Assembly (NCBI GenBank): GCA_039184055.1
Contig: JBCDBH010000063.1
Location: forward strand, 1-20,533
Direction: 5' to 3'
DNA from: JBCDBH01 sp039184055
GTDB lineage: Bacteria; Acidobacteriota; Thermoanaerobaculia; Multivoradales; J023
DNA length: 20,533 bases
Position 1 is the first letter of the stretch. Every line of letters starts with the position of its first letter. The position numbers were made by a program, and so were the translations under genes. This document shows positions 7,835 to 15,988 of this stretch, one piece after another. The notes under the pieces are model-generated. The model had not been told where the DNA came from, did not search any database, and saw only the letters and a program-made list of their open reading frames with translations.

Positions 7835-8752
7835 GTGCGAGACCTGAATACGGTCGATCTCAACTTGCTCGTGGCCCTGGATGTGCTTCTGGAGGAACGT
7901 TCGGTTCGCGGCGCGGCGCGGCGTCTGCATCTGACGCCACCAGCCATGAGCCACAAGTTGCGACGGATCCGCGAGCTGCTCGGTGACGAGGTGCTGGTGC
8001 GCGCGGGTCGTGGCATGGTGACGACACCACGCGCCGAGACCCTGGTGGAGCCGGTGCGCGCACTTCTCTCCCAGACACGGGAGTTGTTGACGGCTCCGGA
8101 GCCCTTCTCCCCAACGACCTTGCGACGGTCGTTTCGGGTGGTGTGCACCGATCACATTTCCACGATCTTGCTGCCAAAGGTCGAGCGAATCCTGGCGGAA
8201 GAGGCACCGGGGGTCGATATGTACGTCTTCCCGGTCTTGCCCGAGATGATGGAACAGCTACGAACCGGGGCCGTCGACGTCGCGATCAGGGTGTTGCGGG
8301 CACCCATGTCGGTGCCACCGGAAATGCACATTCGGCCGCTATTCGAGGACCGACACGTGACCGTGGCTCGGCCCGAGCACCCACGTATTCGTGGACCGGA
8401 GCTGCCCCTCGAGGCCTATCTCGCGGAACAGCACGTGCTCGTCGCGCCGAGCGGTACAGGGTCAGGTCCGATCGACGAGCTCTTGGCGGCTCGAGGCTTG
8501 TCGCGTCGGATCGCGCGCACACGCCCGAACTTTCTCGCCGCCTTGTGGCTGGTCACGGAGAGCGACGCGTTGCTCACGGTGTCTCGTCGTATCGTCGAAG
8601 CGACGGCATCCCGTTTTCACGTGACGGTCCTGCCAACCCCGCTGCCGGTAGAGGACTACGCCCTGTCGATGCTGTGGCACCCCAGGGTGGACGGCATGGC
8701 CGAGGACCGTTGGTTTCGGGAGGTTTTGGTGCGGGCCACCAAAGCGCTGTGA
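7835..8752 (+). CDS. LysR-family transcriptional regulator
   Basis: This 305-residue protein has the standard LysR layout. The N-terminal winged helix-turn-helix (about 6-65) contains LNLLVALDVLLEERSVRGAARRL with the recognition part TPPAMSHKLRRIRELLGD. A substrate-binding-protein-like effector domain follows (about 92-300), beginning RRSFRVVCTD. The spelling resembles the NodD/SyrM-like branch. The start is GTG, supported by AGGAG at 7822-7826, 8 bases upstream. The divergent Hsp31-like gene is the most likely target, together with autoregulation. The 3' end of this gene has a decayed relative at 17036-17171. Confidence 0.92.
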   Translation: MRDLNTVDLNLLVALDVLLEERSVRGAARRLHLTPPAMSHKLRRIRELLGDEVLVRAGRGMVTTPRAETLVEPVRALLSQTRELLTAPEPFSPTTLRRSFRVVCTDHISTILLPKVERILAEEAPGVDMYVFPVLPEMMEQLRTGAVDVAIRVLRAPMSVPPEMHIRPLFEDRHVTVARPEHPRIRGPELPLEAYLAEQHVLVAPSGTGSGPIDELLAARGLSRRIARTRPNFLAALWLVTESDALLTVSRRIVEATASRFHVTVLPTPLPVEDYALSMLWHPRVDGMAEDRWFREVLVRATKAL

Positions 8753-8761
8753 GGCCGGATC

Positions 8762-8783
8762 GCTCAGCCTACCGATGCTGAGC
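8762..8783 (+). terminator. hairpin after the LysR gene
   Basis: GCTCAGC (8762-8768) pairs perfectly with GCTGAGC (8777-8783) across an 8-base loop, starting 9 bases after the LysR stop. There is no T run after it, so termination may be inefficient or factor-dependent. Confidence 0.4.
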
Positions 8784-8872
8784 TCTAGACGAAACCGTCC
8801 CTAAGAACGAGTCGAGTCCTTGCGGGAAACCCCGTGTCTTTTTAAGGCTCGGTCGAAGTCGACGTCGATTTT

Positions 8873-8918
8873 CCAAAAAAATTTGGCCCTGTTTTGCACC
8901 GGTTTGCGCGTTTATAAC
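8873..8918 (+). promoter_or_regulatory. A/T-rich block and possible promoter for the oxidase operon
   Basis: The 269-base gap before the tyrosinase gene holds the only notably A/T-rich stretch nearby. CCAAA (8873-8877) and TTTGG (8882-8886) flank further A residues, forming a short dyad within a 7-A tract. TATAAC at 8913-8918 is a fair -10 element. A 17-base spacer places TGTTTT at 8890-8895 as a poor -35, so activation by a regulator would be expected. Apart from the hairpin at 8762-8783, I see nothing else in this gap. Confidence 0.35.
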
Positions 8919-9021
8919 TGGTTTCGAACCCTACAACGTGCAGCACCTCGAGTGATCGCCGTACCAACGTGGATGTTTGGTGCCTGGCGAGTCTCTCTTG
9001 GAACCGTTATGAGGAGCAGCC

Positions 9022-11118
9022 ATGGCCGACACCAGACAGAGCCGCTACAAGCAGGTGGTGGCGATACTCGATCGAGCGGCGGGAGCGAGTCGCGCGGATT
9101 ATGGAGGGGAGAGCACCGAGCCGTTTTGGCGCCAGCACTCGGCGCTGCTTGCGGCGACCGTGGGAGGTGTGGCGATGATCGCGCCCGAGGAAAACGGGTC
9201 GTCTTGTTGCAGTGGGTCCTCGACGCGTAGCGCGCGATCGGGATTGATCCGAGGCCTCGATGGCGAAGCTCCCTTCGACGGCACTCGCTTCCCTCCCCTG
9301 CCCTGGGGTGGCTCACCCGTGGCGGAAGACGACATTGCTTTCATCGCTCGGTGGATCGACGACGGATGCCACGAAGAAGACTACGAGCTAGGAAGCACCG
9401 AAGCCTCTGGCGACTCGGCGGACATCGAGATGGAGCGCATCGACGCGGACAACGTCGAGCCCTGTGTCATCGAAGGCCTGGACGAAGGACTCGACGTCTA
9501 CCCAGGATCGCTCAACGAGTACGCGGCGAAACACGGTGAAATCCAGTACCGCATGAATATCGACTGTCTGGATGCCCATCAGCTCGATCGCTTACGCCAG
9601 GCCATGAGGCATCTCTATTTCCTCAACAAATGGCCCGCCGATCGCCGTTCGTACAACAACGTGGCGTTGATCCACCAGAACCACTGCCAACACGGTTGGG
9701 AACGATTCCTGCCCTGGCATCGGGTGTATATGTACGAATTCGAGCAGGCCCTACAGGATCATTTTCCGGATGTGACCTTGCCATATTGGGATTGGACCAT
9801 GCCCCAATACTGCCCCTCCCAACCGGAGAAGGGGTGGCGGATCCCGAAGGCACTGCAAGCCTTCCTCACCGAAGAGTCACTCGCGTATCTGGCCACCGCC
9901 GACCCTCCGGTGCCACGCAAGAACATCCGGATTCTGAGCAAGAATCTGGTCGAGCCGACCCCGGTCACCTTCGCTTCACAGCGGAGCTTTTTCGATCGGA
10001 TCGGCGAGCTGATCGGCAAAAAGTACACTGTCGGCGCCCATCGTGAGCGTTTCATCGACGCTCTCTTGGAAAGCAACTCGCTCTGGTACCCCTTGCGCTA
10101 TCCAGGCGAATACCTGACATCGGACGGCGAGCCGGGCACGATCACCGAGGTGATCCAATACCACTACCCTACCGCCAACGACATCGCGCAGATCGTCGGT
10201 CTGAAGACGTTCCGTGATTTCGGTGGTGGCAGCCTCTACAACGATTCCTTCGGTTTCCTGGATCAGAATCCACACAACACCATGCATATCTGGACCGGTG
10301 GCATGAACCCGGATTACGACTCGAAAGCCGACGAGTCGAGCGAGAAGGGAGATTCCGCCGACCGCAATCGGACGGTGAAAGTGACGGGGCGTCTTTTTCA
10401 CACGCGCAAGGACATGTACTCCCAACCCCAATACGGTGACATGTTCAGCAATCTGACGGCCTCCTACGATCCGGTGTTCTGGCCGGTGCATTCCAACGTC
10501 GATCGGCTCTGGTGGCAGTGGCAGCACGAGAATCCGCACGCGCTTCCCATCGATCTGGAATCGGTGCTGACCCCGTGGAGCTACACCATCGCCGACACGC
10601 TCGACGCCTCTCGCTTCGGCTACGACTACGTCAAATGCTCCTTCCTCGTACCGGTGGGGCTCGAGGCGCCGGTGGGCCGATTCGTCTCCAAACCGATCCC
10701 GGTGCCCGCGGCGGCGGCGACCGGCTCGGGCAAGATCGAGGTACGGCTGCACCGAGTGCCCCAGCTGCTCCGCTCGGGCTTCGTTCGCGTCTTCCTCGAT
10801 CTACCCGGAGCCGATGCGTCGACGCCGATCTCGCATCCCAACTACGCCGGCTATTTGGCCATCTTCGGACATGGTGCCTGCTATGGGGGTCCCGGACACT
10901 GCGACTTGCCACCGCGCAATCCGCGCCCCTACGACCATCGCCCGCGTAGCCACAACACGCCGCGCAACCACCGAATCGACGTCACCGAGTGCGCCCGTCG
11001 TCTACTCGACGAAGGCACGCGCGAGCTGCGCATCACGCTGGTGGTGATCGGCGCCGACTATCGCGAAGATTCCGAGCTCTTGCGCCTGGATGGCGTGTCC
11101 CTGAGCTTCCTCGACTGA
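9022..11118 (+). CDS. tyrosinase-type binuclear copper oxidase with extra N- and C-terminal domains
   Basis: This 698-residue protein has a central tyrosinase domain (about 165-505). Copper A ligands are probably His218, His224 (QHGWERFLPWHR) and His233. Copper B ligands are His418 and His422 (PHNTMHIW) and His490 (FWPVHSNVDRLWWQW). YWDW at 255-258 is also typical. Residues 1-120 form a separate domain (DGEAPFDGTRFPPLPWGG, then DDIAFIARWIDDGC) resembling cytochrome-c-like domains of some large bacterial proteins, but no CxxCH haem motif is present. The C-terminal part (about 535-698) is beta-rich with AIFGHGACYGGPGHCDLP, a possible shield or copper-loading domain. No signal peptide is seen. 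GAGGAG at 9011-9016 supports the start. It is the first gene of the oxidase operon; tyrosinases oxidise phenols to quinones, but the substrate here is unknown. Confidence 0.88.
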   Translation: MADTRQSRYKQVVAILDRAAGASRADYGGESTEPFWRQHSALLAATVGGVAMIAPEENGSSCCSGSSTRSARSGLIRGLDGEAPFDGTRFPPLPWGGSPVAEDDIAFIARWIDDGCHEEDYELGSTEASGDSADIEMERIDADNVEPCVIEGLDEGLDVYPGSLNEYAAKHGEIQYRMNIDCLDAHQLDRLRQAMRHLYFLNKWPADRRSYNNVALIHQNHCQHGWERFLPWHRVYMYEFEQALQDHFPDVTLPYWDWTMPQYCPSQPEKGWRIPKALQAFLTEESLAYLATADPPVPRKNIRILSKNLVEPTPVTFASQRSFFDRIGELIGKKYTVGAHRERFIDALLESNSLWYPLRYPGEYLTSDGEPGTITEVIQYHYPTANDIAQIVGLKTFRDFGGGSLYNDSFGFLDQNPHNTMHIWTGGMNPDYDSKADESSEKGDSADRNRTVKVTGRLFHTRKDMYSQPQYGDMFSNLTASYDPVFWPVHSNVDRLWWQWQHENPHALPIDLESVLTPWSYTIADTLDASRFGYDYVKCSFLVPVGLEAPVGRFVSKPIPVPAAAATGSGKIEVRLHRVPQLLRSGFVRVFLDLPGADASTPISHPNYAGYLAIFGHGACYGGPGHCDLPPRNPRPYDHRPRSHNTPRNHRIDVTECARRLLDEGTRELRITLVVIGADYREDSELLRLDGVSLSFLD

Positions 11119-11135
11119 GCCACGGAGACCCGGAC

Positions 11136-13844
11136 ATGACCCCGACATACAAGATCCATCCAGGAATCGGTGTTGCCCGCGTCGGTAACAGCCCGACGGA
11201 GTTCTATATCTCCCCCGAAAAACCGGGGGCTCTTCCCACCGCCTGTGACGACCAGGGCAATCCCTTGATGTCACCGGACGGCGAATCCGAACTGACGGTC
11301 AAGACCTTCAAGGACTCGGAAGGCCGAATCAAACGTCAAGCGGCCCGTTTCCAGATCTGGGTCTACGACAAGGACAATCCAGAAGGACGCCCCTTGGAGA
11401 TCGGCGACGAAATCCGAGGCGGTGGCAACGACGGCAAATTGGTGGACATCCAGTGGCGCGTCTATCTGGCCAATAAGAAATCTAGCTGGTACGACTTCGA
11501 CCAGCTACAGGGCGAGCATGGCTACGCTTCGAATCATCGTCGCCGGAATCCTCAGGTCGAGGATGCCGAAGCACGCAACAAGCTGATCATCGATCCAGGG
11601 CCGAGGATCGTGAATACGACCGATCGTCGCCACGCTCGTTTCGATCGAGATAGTGGCGACGTCTTCGCCGCCACCTTCCCGCCGGAAAACCTCGAGCCTT
11701 GTCCCATCGACACCCTCGGTGAGCTGAAGACCGACAACCGAGGGCGTCTGCTGGTCCTCGGCGGCCACGGCCACTCCGGCACCTACTTGCACGACGAGTT
11801 CGGACAGCCACGGATCGACAGCTACGCCAACACCGACGGCTGGTTCGACGACATCTCCGATGGCCCGGTGATGGCCCGGCTGGTGATGTTCGAATCTCGG
11901 GTCAATCAGGTGCGCTTCATCGATGTCGAGTATCCCGCCTGGGCCGTGGTCGGCTACCCGTCTTACGCACCAGAGATTCTCGACATGGTCACCATGGACG
12001 ATGTGCTGGAAGATCTCTCGGTGCGCAAATTCGCCACCCGGCCTGATCTCTACGGCACCTTGGGCACCTTTGACGATCCCGAACGGATCGACCCCACCGA
12101 TACCGAGGCGCTGATCCATTGGCGGGCGGGACGCGTGACCTTCAACGACGGCTACAAACCCTGGTTCTATCGTGACATCTGGCCGATTCTGTTCCGCCCC
12201 GACGAGTTCACCTATCTGACCACCGTTCTCGGCCAATCGAATTTCCCTCACAACCAGAGCCCCCGGGGGACGTTTGATCCCTATCGTCTCGGCGTGCCAC
12301 CGATCACCGACATGACCTCGGTGGACGAAGCTCTCGAGGAAAAGCGATTGCAAGCCCTGGACGGCCGCCTGCTGAAGCGAGCTCTGGCCGCTGAGCTCAC
12401 CCTACTCGAACGTTCAGGCACCCAGATGCTCAAACGCTCGGCACGACGCGACGTTTCACTCGATCCGGATGTGGTGCGCCTGGCGACCGAGATGTTCCGG
12501 GTCCAGACACGAGGGCTTCGAGACACCATCAAAGACGCAGCCAAAGAGCTCGCCGACGCCATCTTCGCCCTGGAGCCACCGACCGATTTCGACGACTTCA
12601 CCGCCGCCTGGAAAGTCGCTTTCGAGAATCAAACCGATTCCTGGAAAGAGGCGGAGAAGAAGCTCGACGCGGCGGTCGAAGCGGCCCTCGACGAGGCGTG
12701 CGAAAGAGCCGATGCGGAAGCCCAAAAACAAGGCACCGAAGCCGGCCATCTGATCGAGGAGTTGAAGAACGCGTTGCGTGAAGCGATACGCCTCAAGCTT
12801 GCACGCTTCGTCACCGGTCAGCTGTTGACCGACGCACGCGACGTCGCAGAAGCTCGCCATACCTACGACCCTTATCGCTCGCAACGCCGTTATCTCTACG
12901 ACCTGTTGCGCCAACCCGGCGAGGAGAATCTCTTCGAGGCAGGTGGCAACGCTCGTAAACGGACCTACAACCTGCCACTCATGCCTCTGTTGTGTGGCGA
13001 CAACCCGCTGAACAACGACCTGCCATCGAAGTTTCTCCGTCTGACCGACCTCCAGCTTTTCCTCCTGCGTCAGTGGGAGAGAGGTCATTTCTTCAACGAA
13101 GACATGGAAGGCTGGGCCGACCCGGATCCCTGGGAACCCTATGCCGAGTGGGAGAACAAGACCGCCCACGATCTGGATCGAGGCGTGGTCAGCCAGGTGC
13201 TCGGTGGCGCCTTCTGCCCGGGCGGGGAAATCAGCTGGATCATGCGCAACGTGGCGGTTTACCACGAACCCTATCGTTTCAAGGCCGACGAGACGTTCTA
13301 CGCCTTCCGCCAAACCGCGGCCCAAGCCAATGCCAACCGCGGCACGGTATCCAACGACGACTACGCCTCCTATGTCGACGTCGACCTGTCGCAAGACAAC
13401 GATTTCGACACCGGTCTCCAGCCGGGCGATGTCACCAAGTACATGGCGGTGCCCTGGCAGGCGGATTTCAACGAATGCACGTCGCAACCGATCGACGTCA
13501 CCTACGAGAGTTGGAACACCATCTATCCGGCAAGCGACGGTGACTCGTTGATGAAGCGAGAGCAGCGCGTGTGGGACACCCTGTGGTGGCCGGCGCACCG
13601 CCCGATTCAAGTCTTTACCGACGTCACACCGAGCGAAGTAGGGAGCCCGACCTACCGACAGATCGACTGGGCGATCGGTGTGCCCGGCACCTTGGCCGGA
13701 GATCTGAAGATGACCACCGAGTGGGCAAAGCTATCGTTCATCGTACGCAATCCATCGATCCCGGACACCCCTAGCGAAATGCCCCCGGTACCGAAATACG
13801 TCGCCGTCGAACGAACCGATGATTCCGAGGAGCCCTGCACATGA
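11136..13844 (+). CDS. LodA/GoxA-family CTQ-dependent amino acid or amine oxidase
   Basis: This 902-residue protein starts with IHPGIGVARVGNSPTEFYI, the hallmark of LodA-like quinoproteins, which oxidise a primary amine with O2 to give an aldehyde or keto acid, ammonia and H2O2. Further family features are LLVLGGHGHS (205-214), LCGDNPLNNDLPSKFLRLT (619-637), GGAFCPGGEISW (690-701), VPWQADF (772-778) and WWPAHRP (817-823). Trp774 is the candidate cofactor tryptophan and Cys694 the nearest candidate partner. Residues about 395-575 are charged and helical and look inserted, which makes the protein longer than LodA (about 730 residues). GGAG at 11124-11127 supports the ATG at 11136; an in-frame start at 10989 would overlap the tyrosinase gene. 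The stop overlaps the next gene (ATGA). LodA homologues can be secreted without a signal peptide; none is seen here. Confidence 0.92.
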   Translation: MTPTYKIHPGIGVARVGNSPTEFYISPEKPGALPTACDDQGNPLMSPDGESELTVKTFKDSEGRIKRQAARFQIWVYDKDNPEGRPLEIGDEIRGGGNDGKLVDIQWRVYLANKKSSWYDFDQLQGEHGYASNHRRRNPQVEDAEARNKLIIDPGPRIVNTTDRRHARFDRDSGDVFAATFPPENLEPCPIDTLGELKTDNRGRLLVLGGHGHSGTYLHDEFGQPRIDSYANTDGWFDDISDGPVMARLVMFESRVNQVRFIDVEYPAWAVVGYPSYAPEILDMVTMDDVLEDLSVRKFATRPDLYGTLGTFDDPERIDPTDTEALIHWRAGRVTFNDGYKPWFYRDIWPILFRPDEFTYLTTVLGQSNFPHNQSPRGTFDPYRLGVPPITDMTSVDEALEEKRLQALDGRLLKRALAAELTLLERSGTQMLKRSARRDVSLDPDVVRLATEMFRVQTRGLRDTIKDAAKELADAIFALEPPTDFDDFTAAWKVAFENQTDSWKEAEKKLDAAVEAALDEACERADAEAQKQGTEAGHLIEELKNALREAIRLKLARFVTGQLLTDARDVAEARHTYDPYRSQRRYLYDLLRQPGEENLFEAGGNARKRTYNLPLMPLLCGDNPLNNDLPSKFLRLTDLQLFLLRQWERGHFFNEDMEGWADPDPWEPYAEWENKTAHDLDRGVVSQVLGGAFCPGGEISWIMRNVAVYHEPYRFKADETFYAFRQTAAQANANRGTVSNDDYASYVDVDLSQDNDFDTGLQPGDVTKYMAVPWQADFNECTSQPIDVTYESWNTIYPASDGDSLMKREQRVWDTLWWPAHRPIQVFTDVTPSEVGSPTYRQIDWAIGVPGTLAGDLKMTTEWAKLSFIVRNPSIPDTPSEMPPVPKYVAVERTDDSEEPCT

Positions 13845-14305
13845 GTCCGTCCAACAACGAGTCTTGTCCCGAACCGAACCTCTACGTGGAAAACGCCTTC
13901 GTCGGCAGCTGGGCGTACCGCAGCCTGCTCAACGATACCGACCTCGACAAGCCCTTCAACGATCTCCAATTCGGCAAGGGCACGATCGTGATCGAGTCCG
14001 GACCGGCGCAGACGCTCCGTGGCACCATCGGTGGTCCGGGCTGGGAGCTGACGCTCTACGGCTCACGCGAGTACGGCTCCCCCATGCGGGCGCGCTTTCA
14101 AGGCAAAGGCATGGTGGGTGGCGAAGAGTGGATCTACGACTACGTCTGCTGGCTGGTGCCCAACTGGCCGAATTCCAATCCCAGGCTGCAGCGTCCGGCC
14201 CTCGTCGGCTCGGTGATCCGTACGATCCCCCATCGCTCGTCTTCCGGCGGCGTCTCACCAGCCGGTGTGACCGCCTCGTTCTACGCCGTTCGGATGGATG
14301 ACTGA
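13841..14305 (+). CDS. conserved small protein of unknown function in the oxidase operon
   Basis: This 154-residue protein overlaps the LodA-like stop by four bases (ATGA), so its translation is probably coupled to the oxidase. The sequence is rich in beta-type patterns and aromatic residues: FVGSWAYRSLLND (20-32), FNDLQFGKGTIVIE (39-52), GTIGGPGWELTLYGS (61-75), ARFQGKGMVGGEEWIYDY (83-100), then PALVGSVIRT and AGVTASFYAVRMDD at the end. Alternating hydrophobic and polar strands with repeated glycine turns suggest a small beta-barrel or sandwich. There is no signal peptide and no membrane segment. I recognise no catalytic motif. Its place between the quinoprotein and its maturation flavoprotein suggests an accessory, binding or substrate-presenting role. 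That is inference. Confidence 0.8.
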   Translation: MSPSNNESCPEPNLYVENAFVGSWAYRSLLNDTDLDKPFNDLQFGKGTIVIESGPAQTLRGTIGGPGWELTLYGSREYGSPMRARFQGKGMVGGEEWIYDYVCWLVPNWPNSNPRLQRPALVGSVIRTIPHRSSSGGVSPAGVTASFYAVRMDD

Positions 14306-14311
14306 GCAGCG

Positions 14312-15560
14312 ATGACCGGCGTCGAGAGCGACGTCCAGACCGTCGATGTGGCGGTGGTCGGCGGTGGTGTGGCGGGCTGCGCCACCGCCCTCATGCTGCG
14401 TCGCCACGCCCCCGATCTGCGGGTAGCCATGCTCGAAGCCGGGGACTACACGACGCCGCAACTCGGTGAGAGCATGCCTCCCCTCGCCCTTCAGTTGCTG
14501 AAACAACTGGGTCTGGGGCCGGCACTCTCCACCTTGGTCGCCGAGGGTATCGCCCGCCCGAGCCACGGTGTAGAAATCGTCTGGGGCTCGTCGACCGCGA
14601 TGCACCAAGACTACCTCCAGCGAACCCGGGGCGACGGTCTGCATCTGGACAGGTCTCGCTTCAACGCCTGGCTTGCTCGAATGTGCGAGCAGGTGGGGCG
14701 TGGAGTTGAAACGAGGTGTCCGGGTTCGCGATGTCGACACCGCGCGGAACGATGGTCGCCTCCGACTTCGGCTTCAAACCTCGAAACGGAGCGACGGCGG
14801 AACCTTCTCGGCGGCCATGGTCATCGACGCGGCGGGTCGCACCTCGCCCGTGGCCACTCGTCTGGGCGTGCGATCCACGACATACGACGATCTGGTCGCG
14901 ATCGCACGCTACTTCGGACCGGGCACCGCGCCCGAAGATCCACGACTGACCGTCGCATCCTTTCCCCATGGTTGGTGGTATGCCGCTGGCCTACCGGGTG
15001 ATCGGCTGGTGATCGTCGCGCTGACCGACGCGGATCTGATGCGCGAGCTCGAGCTGCGCGAGCGCGAGAGTTGGCTGCACCATCTCCCACCCGTTCTGGT
15101 GGCTCGTCTCGGGGAGCGTCGACCAAACGGATCCCCCATCATCCGCTCCGCCGCCTCACGCCGCTTGGACCGTGTTTCAGGTGTCGTCGACGGCGCTGGG
15201 TGGTTGGCGGTGGGTGACGCCGCTTCGACGTTCGACCCGCTGTCGTCCCAAGGCCTTTGCAGAGCATTGCGCGGCGGCATCTTCGCCGCGTACGCGGCGG
15301 CGGACTTCTTGTCCGGAAACGGACGGAACGATCCCGACCAGCGAAGTCGTCTGTCCTTGGAACGCTATTCCCATGTCATTCAAGAGGAATTTCGTGGGTT
15401 TCTGGGCACGCGTAGTGAGGTGTATGACACCGAACGGCGGTGGCCCGAAAACCGATTCTGGCAACGCCGCGCTGTAACCCCGAGCACGACTCGAATACCC
15501 GAGTGGCCTGGCAAATCAGCGACCGAGATGCAATCCGACACCTTTCAACGTTCGCCATAG
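14312..15560 (+). pseudogene. LodB-like FAD-dependent maturation protein, broken by a single-base frameshift
   Basis: The first part (14312 to about 14698) reads VDVAVVGGGVAGC with GxGxxG at residues 17-22, then PQLGESMPP and LHLDRSRFNAWL, as in halogenase-like flavoproteins such as LodB. The second part continues in another frame: MVIDAAGRTS, SFPHGWWYAAGLPGDRL and WLAVGDAASTFDPLSSQGL, the C-terminal FAD motif. Removing one G from GGGG at 14695-14698 joins the halves as CEQVGVELKRG, giving about 415 residues, a normal family length. As written, the first frame stops at 15001 after about 229 residues. LodB-type proteins are needed for forming the CTQ cofactor in the partner oxidase, so a true lesion would matter. 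It could also be a sequencing or assembly error in a short homopolymer. Confidence 0.85.
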
Positions 15561-15604
15561 CGCCAACGCCTTCGTGTCAATGATTCGATCTTGTGGAGGA
15601 ATCC

Positions 15605-15949
15605 GTGGAACCGACGCCCAAAACAACGCGCGATTGTCTCTGCCAGATCGACGCTCGAGCATCCCGAGCCCGTCACAACCCCACCGCCACGACGGCGGAC
15701 CGGTCCGCCATCGTGTCGGCTATCGTGGCCAGCTTAGGTTTGTGGACACTTCCCAAGTGCCCGTTGTGTCTAGGAGCGTGGGCTGCCGTGGTGGCGACCC
15801 TGGGCTTGACCGGTGAACATCTCGTCAACCTGCGCCCCATCGCCATGACCGTCATGCTGATCGCGGTAGTCTATGGTCTTACGCGAATCGTGGCGCATTA
15901 CCGCTCGGCCTCACGGACCACCCAGCCCGATCCCCTTACACGACCGTGA
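15605..15949 (+). CDS. small membrane protein with CLC and CPLC motifs
   Basis: About 114 residues from the GTG at 15605, chosen because GGAGG at 15595-15599 is 5 bases upstream; GTG at 15593 is also in frame but lies before that site. The N-terminus is polar and carries Cys11-Leu-Cys13. A hydrophobic region of about 35-70 contains PKCPLCLGAW (Cys52 and Cys55), and a second segment spans about 76-97, followed by a short polar tail. Paired CxxC-type motifs beside membrane helices recall small mercury or copper transport proteins, but I cannot name a family. It starts 44 bases after the LodB-like gene on the same strand, so it may belong to the copper-oxidase operon. A role in metal handling is inference. 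Confidence 0.65.
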   Translation: MEPTPKTTRDCLCQIDARASRARHNPTATTADRSAIVSAIVASLGLWTLPKCPLCLGAWAAVVATLGLTGEHLVNLRPIAMTVMLIAVVYGLTRIVAHYRSASRTTQPDPLTRP

Positions 15950-15988
15950 ACTCGATCGAGGTATGGGAACGTGCGTGATGCCACCATG

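Noticed and set aside
8884..8898. Possible sigma-54 promoter (TGG, then TTGCA) upstream of the tyrosinase gene
   Set aside because: The spacing between GG and GC is 9 bases instead of the required 10, and no sigma-54 activator gene is nearby.
9976..10752. 258-codon - strand open frame inside the tyrosinase gene
   Set aside because: It overlaps the copper-binding region of a clear tyrosinase and its own translation has no domain signature.
10989..11135. Upstream extension of the LodA-like protein by 49 codons
   Set aside because: It would overlap the tyrosinase gene by 130 bases and is Arg-rich and non-homologous; the ATG at 11136 has a good ribosome binding site and starts exactly at the family's conserved N-terminus.
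12456..13610. Long open frame of 384 codons on the - strand inside the LodA-like gene
   Set aside because: It is the antisense of a well-supported gene, with low-complexity Val/Gly/Arg-rich translation and no recognisable domain; a by-product of GC-rich codon use.
15951..15960. CTCGATCGAG, a 10-base palindrome between the small membrane protein and the second GlxA-type gene
   Set aside because: It has no loop and so cannot form a terminator hairpin, and palindromes containing CGATCG are common in this GC-rich sequence.
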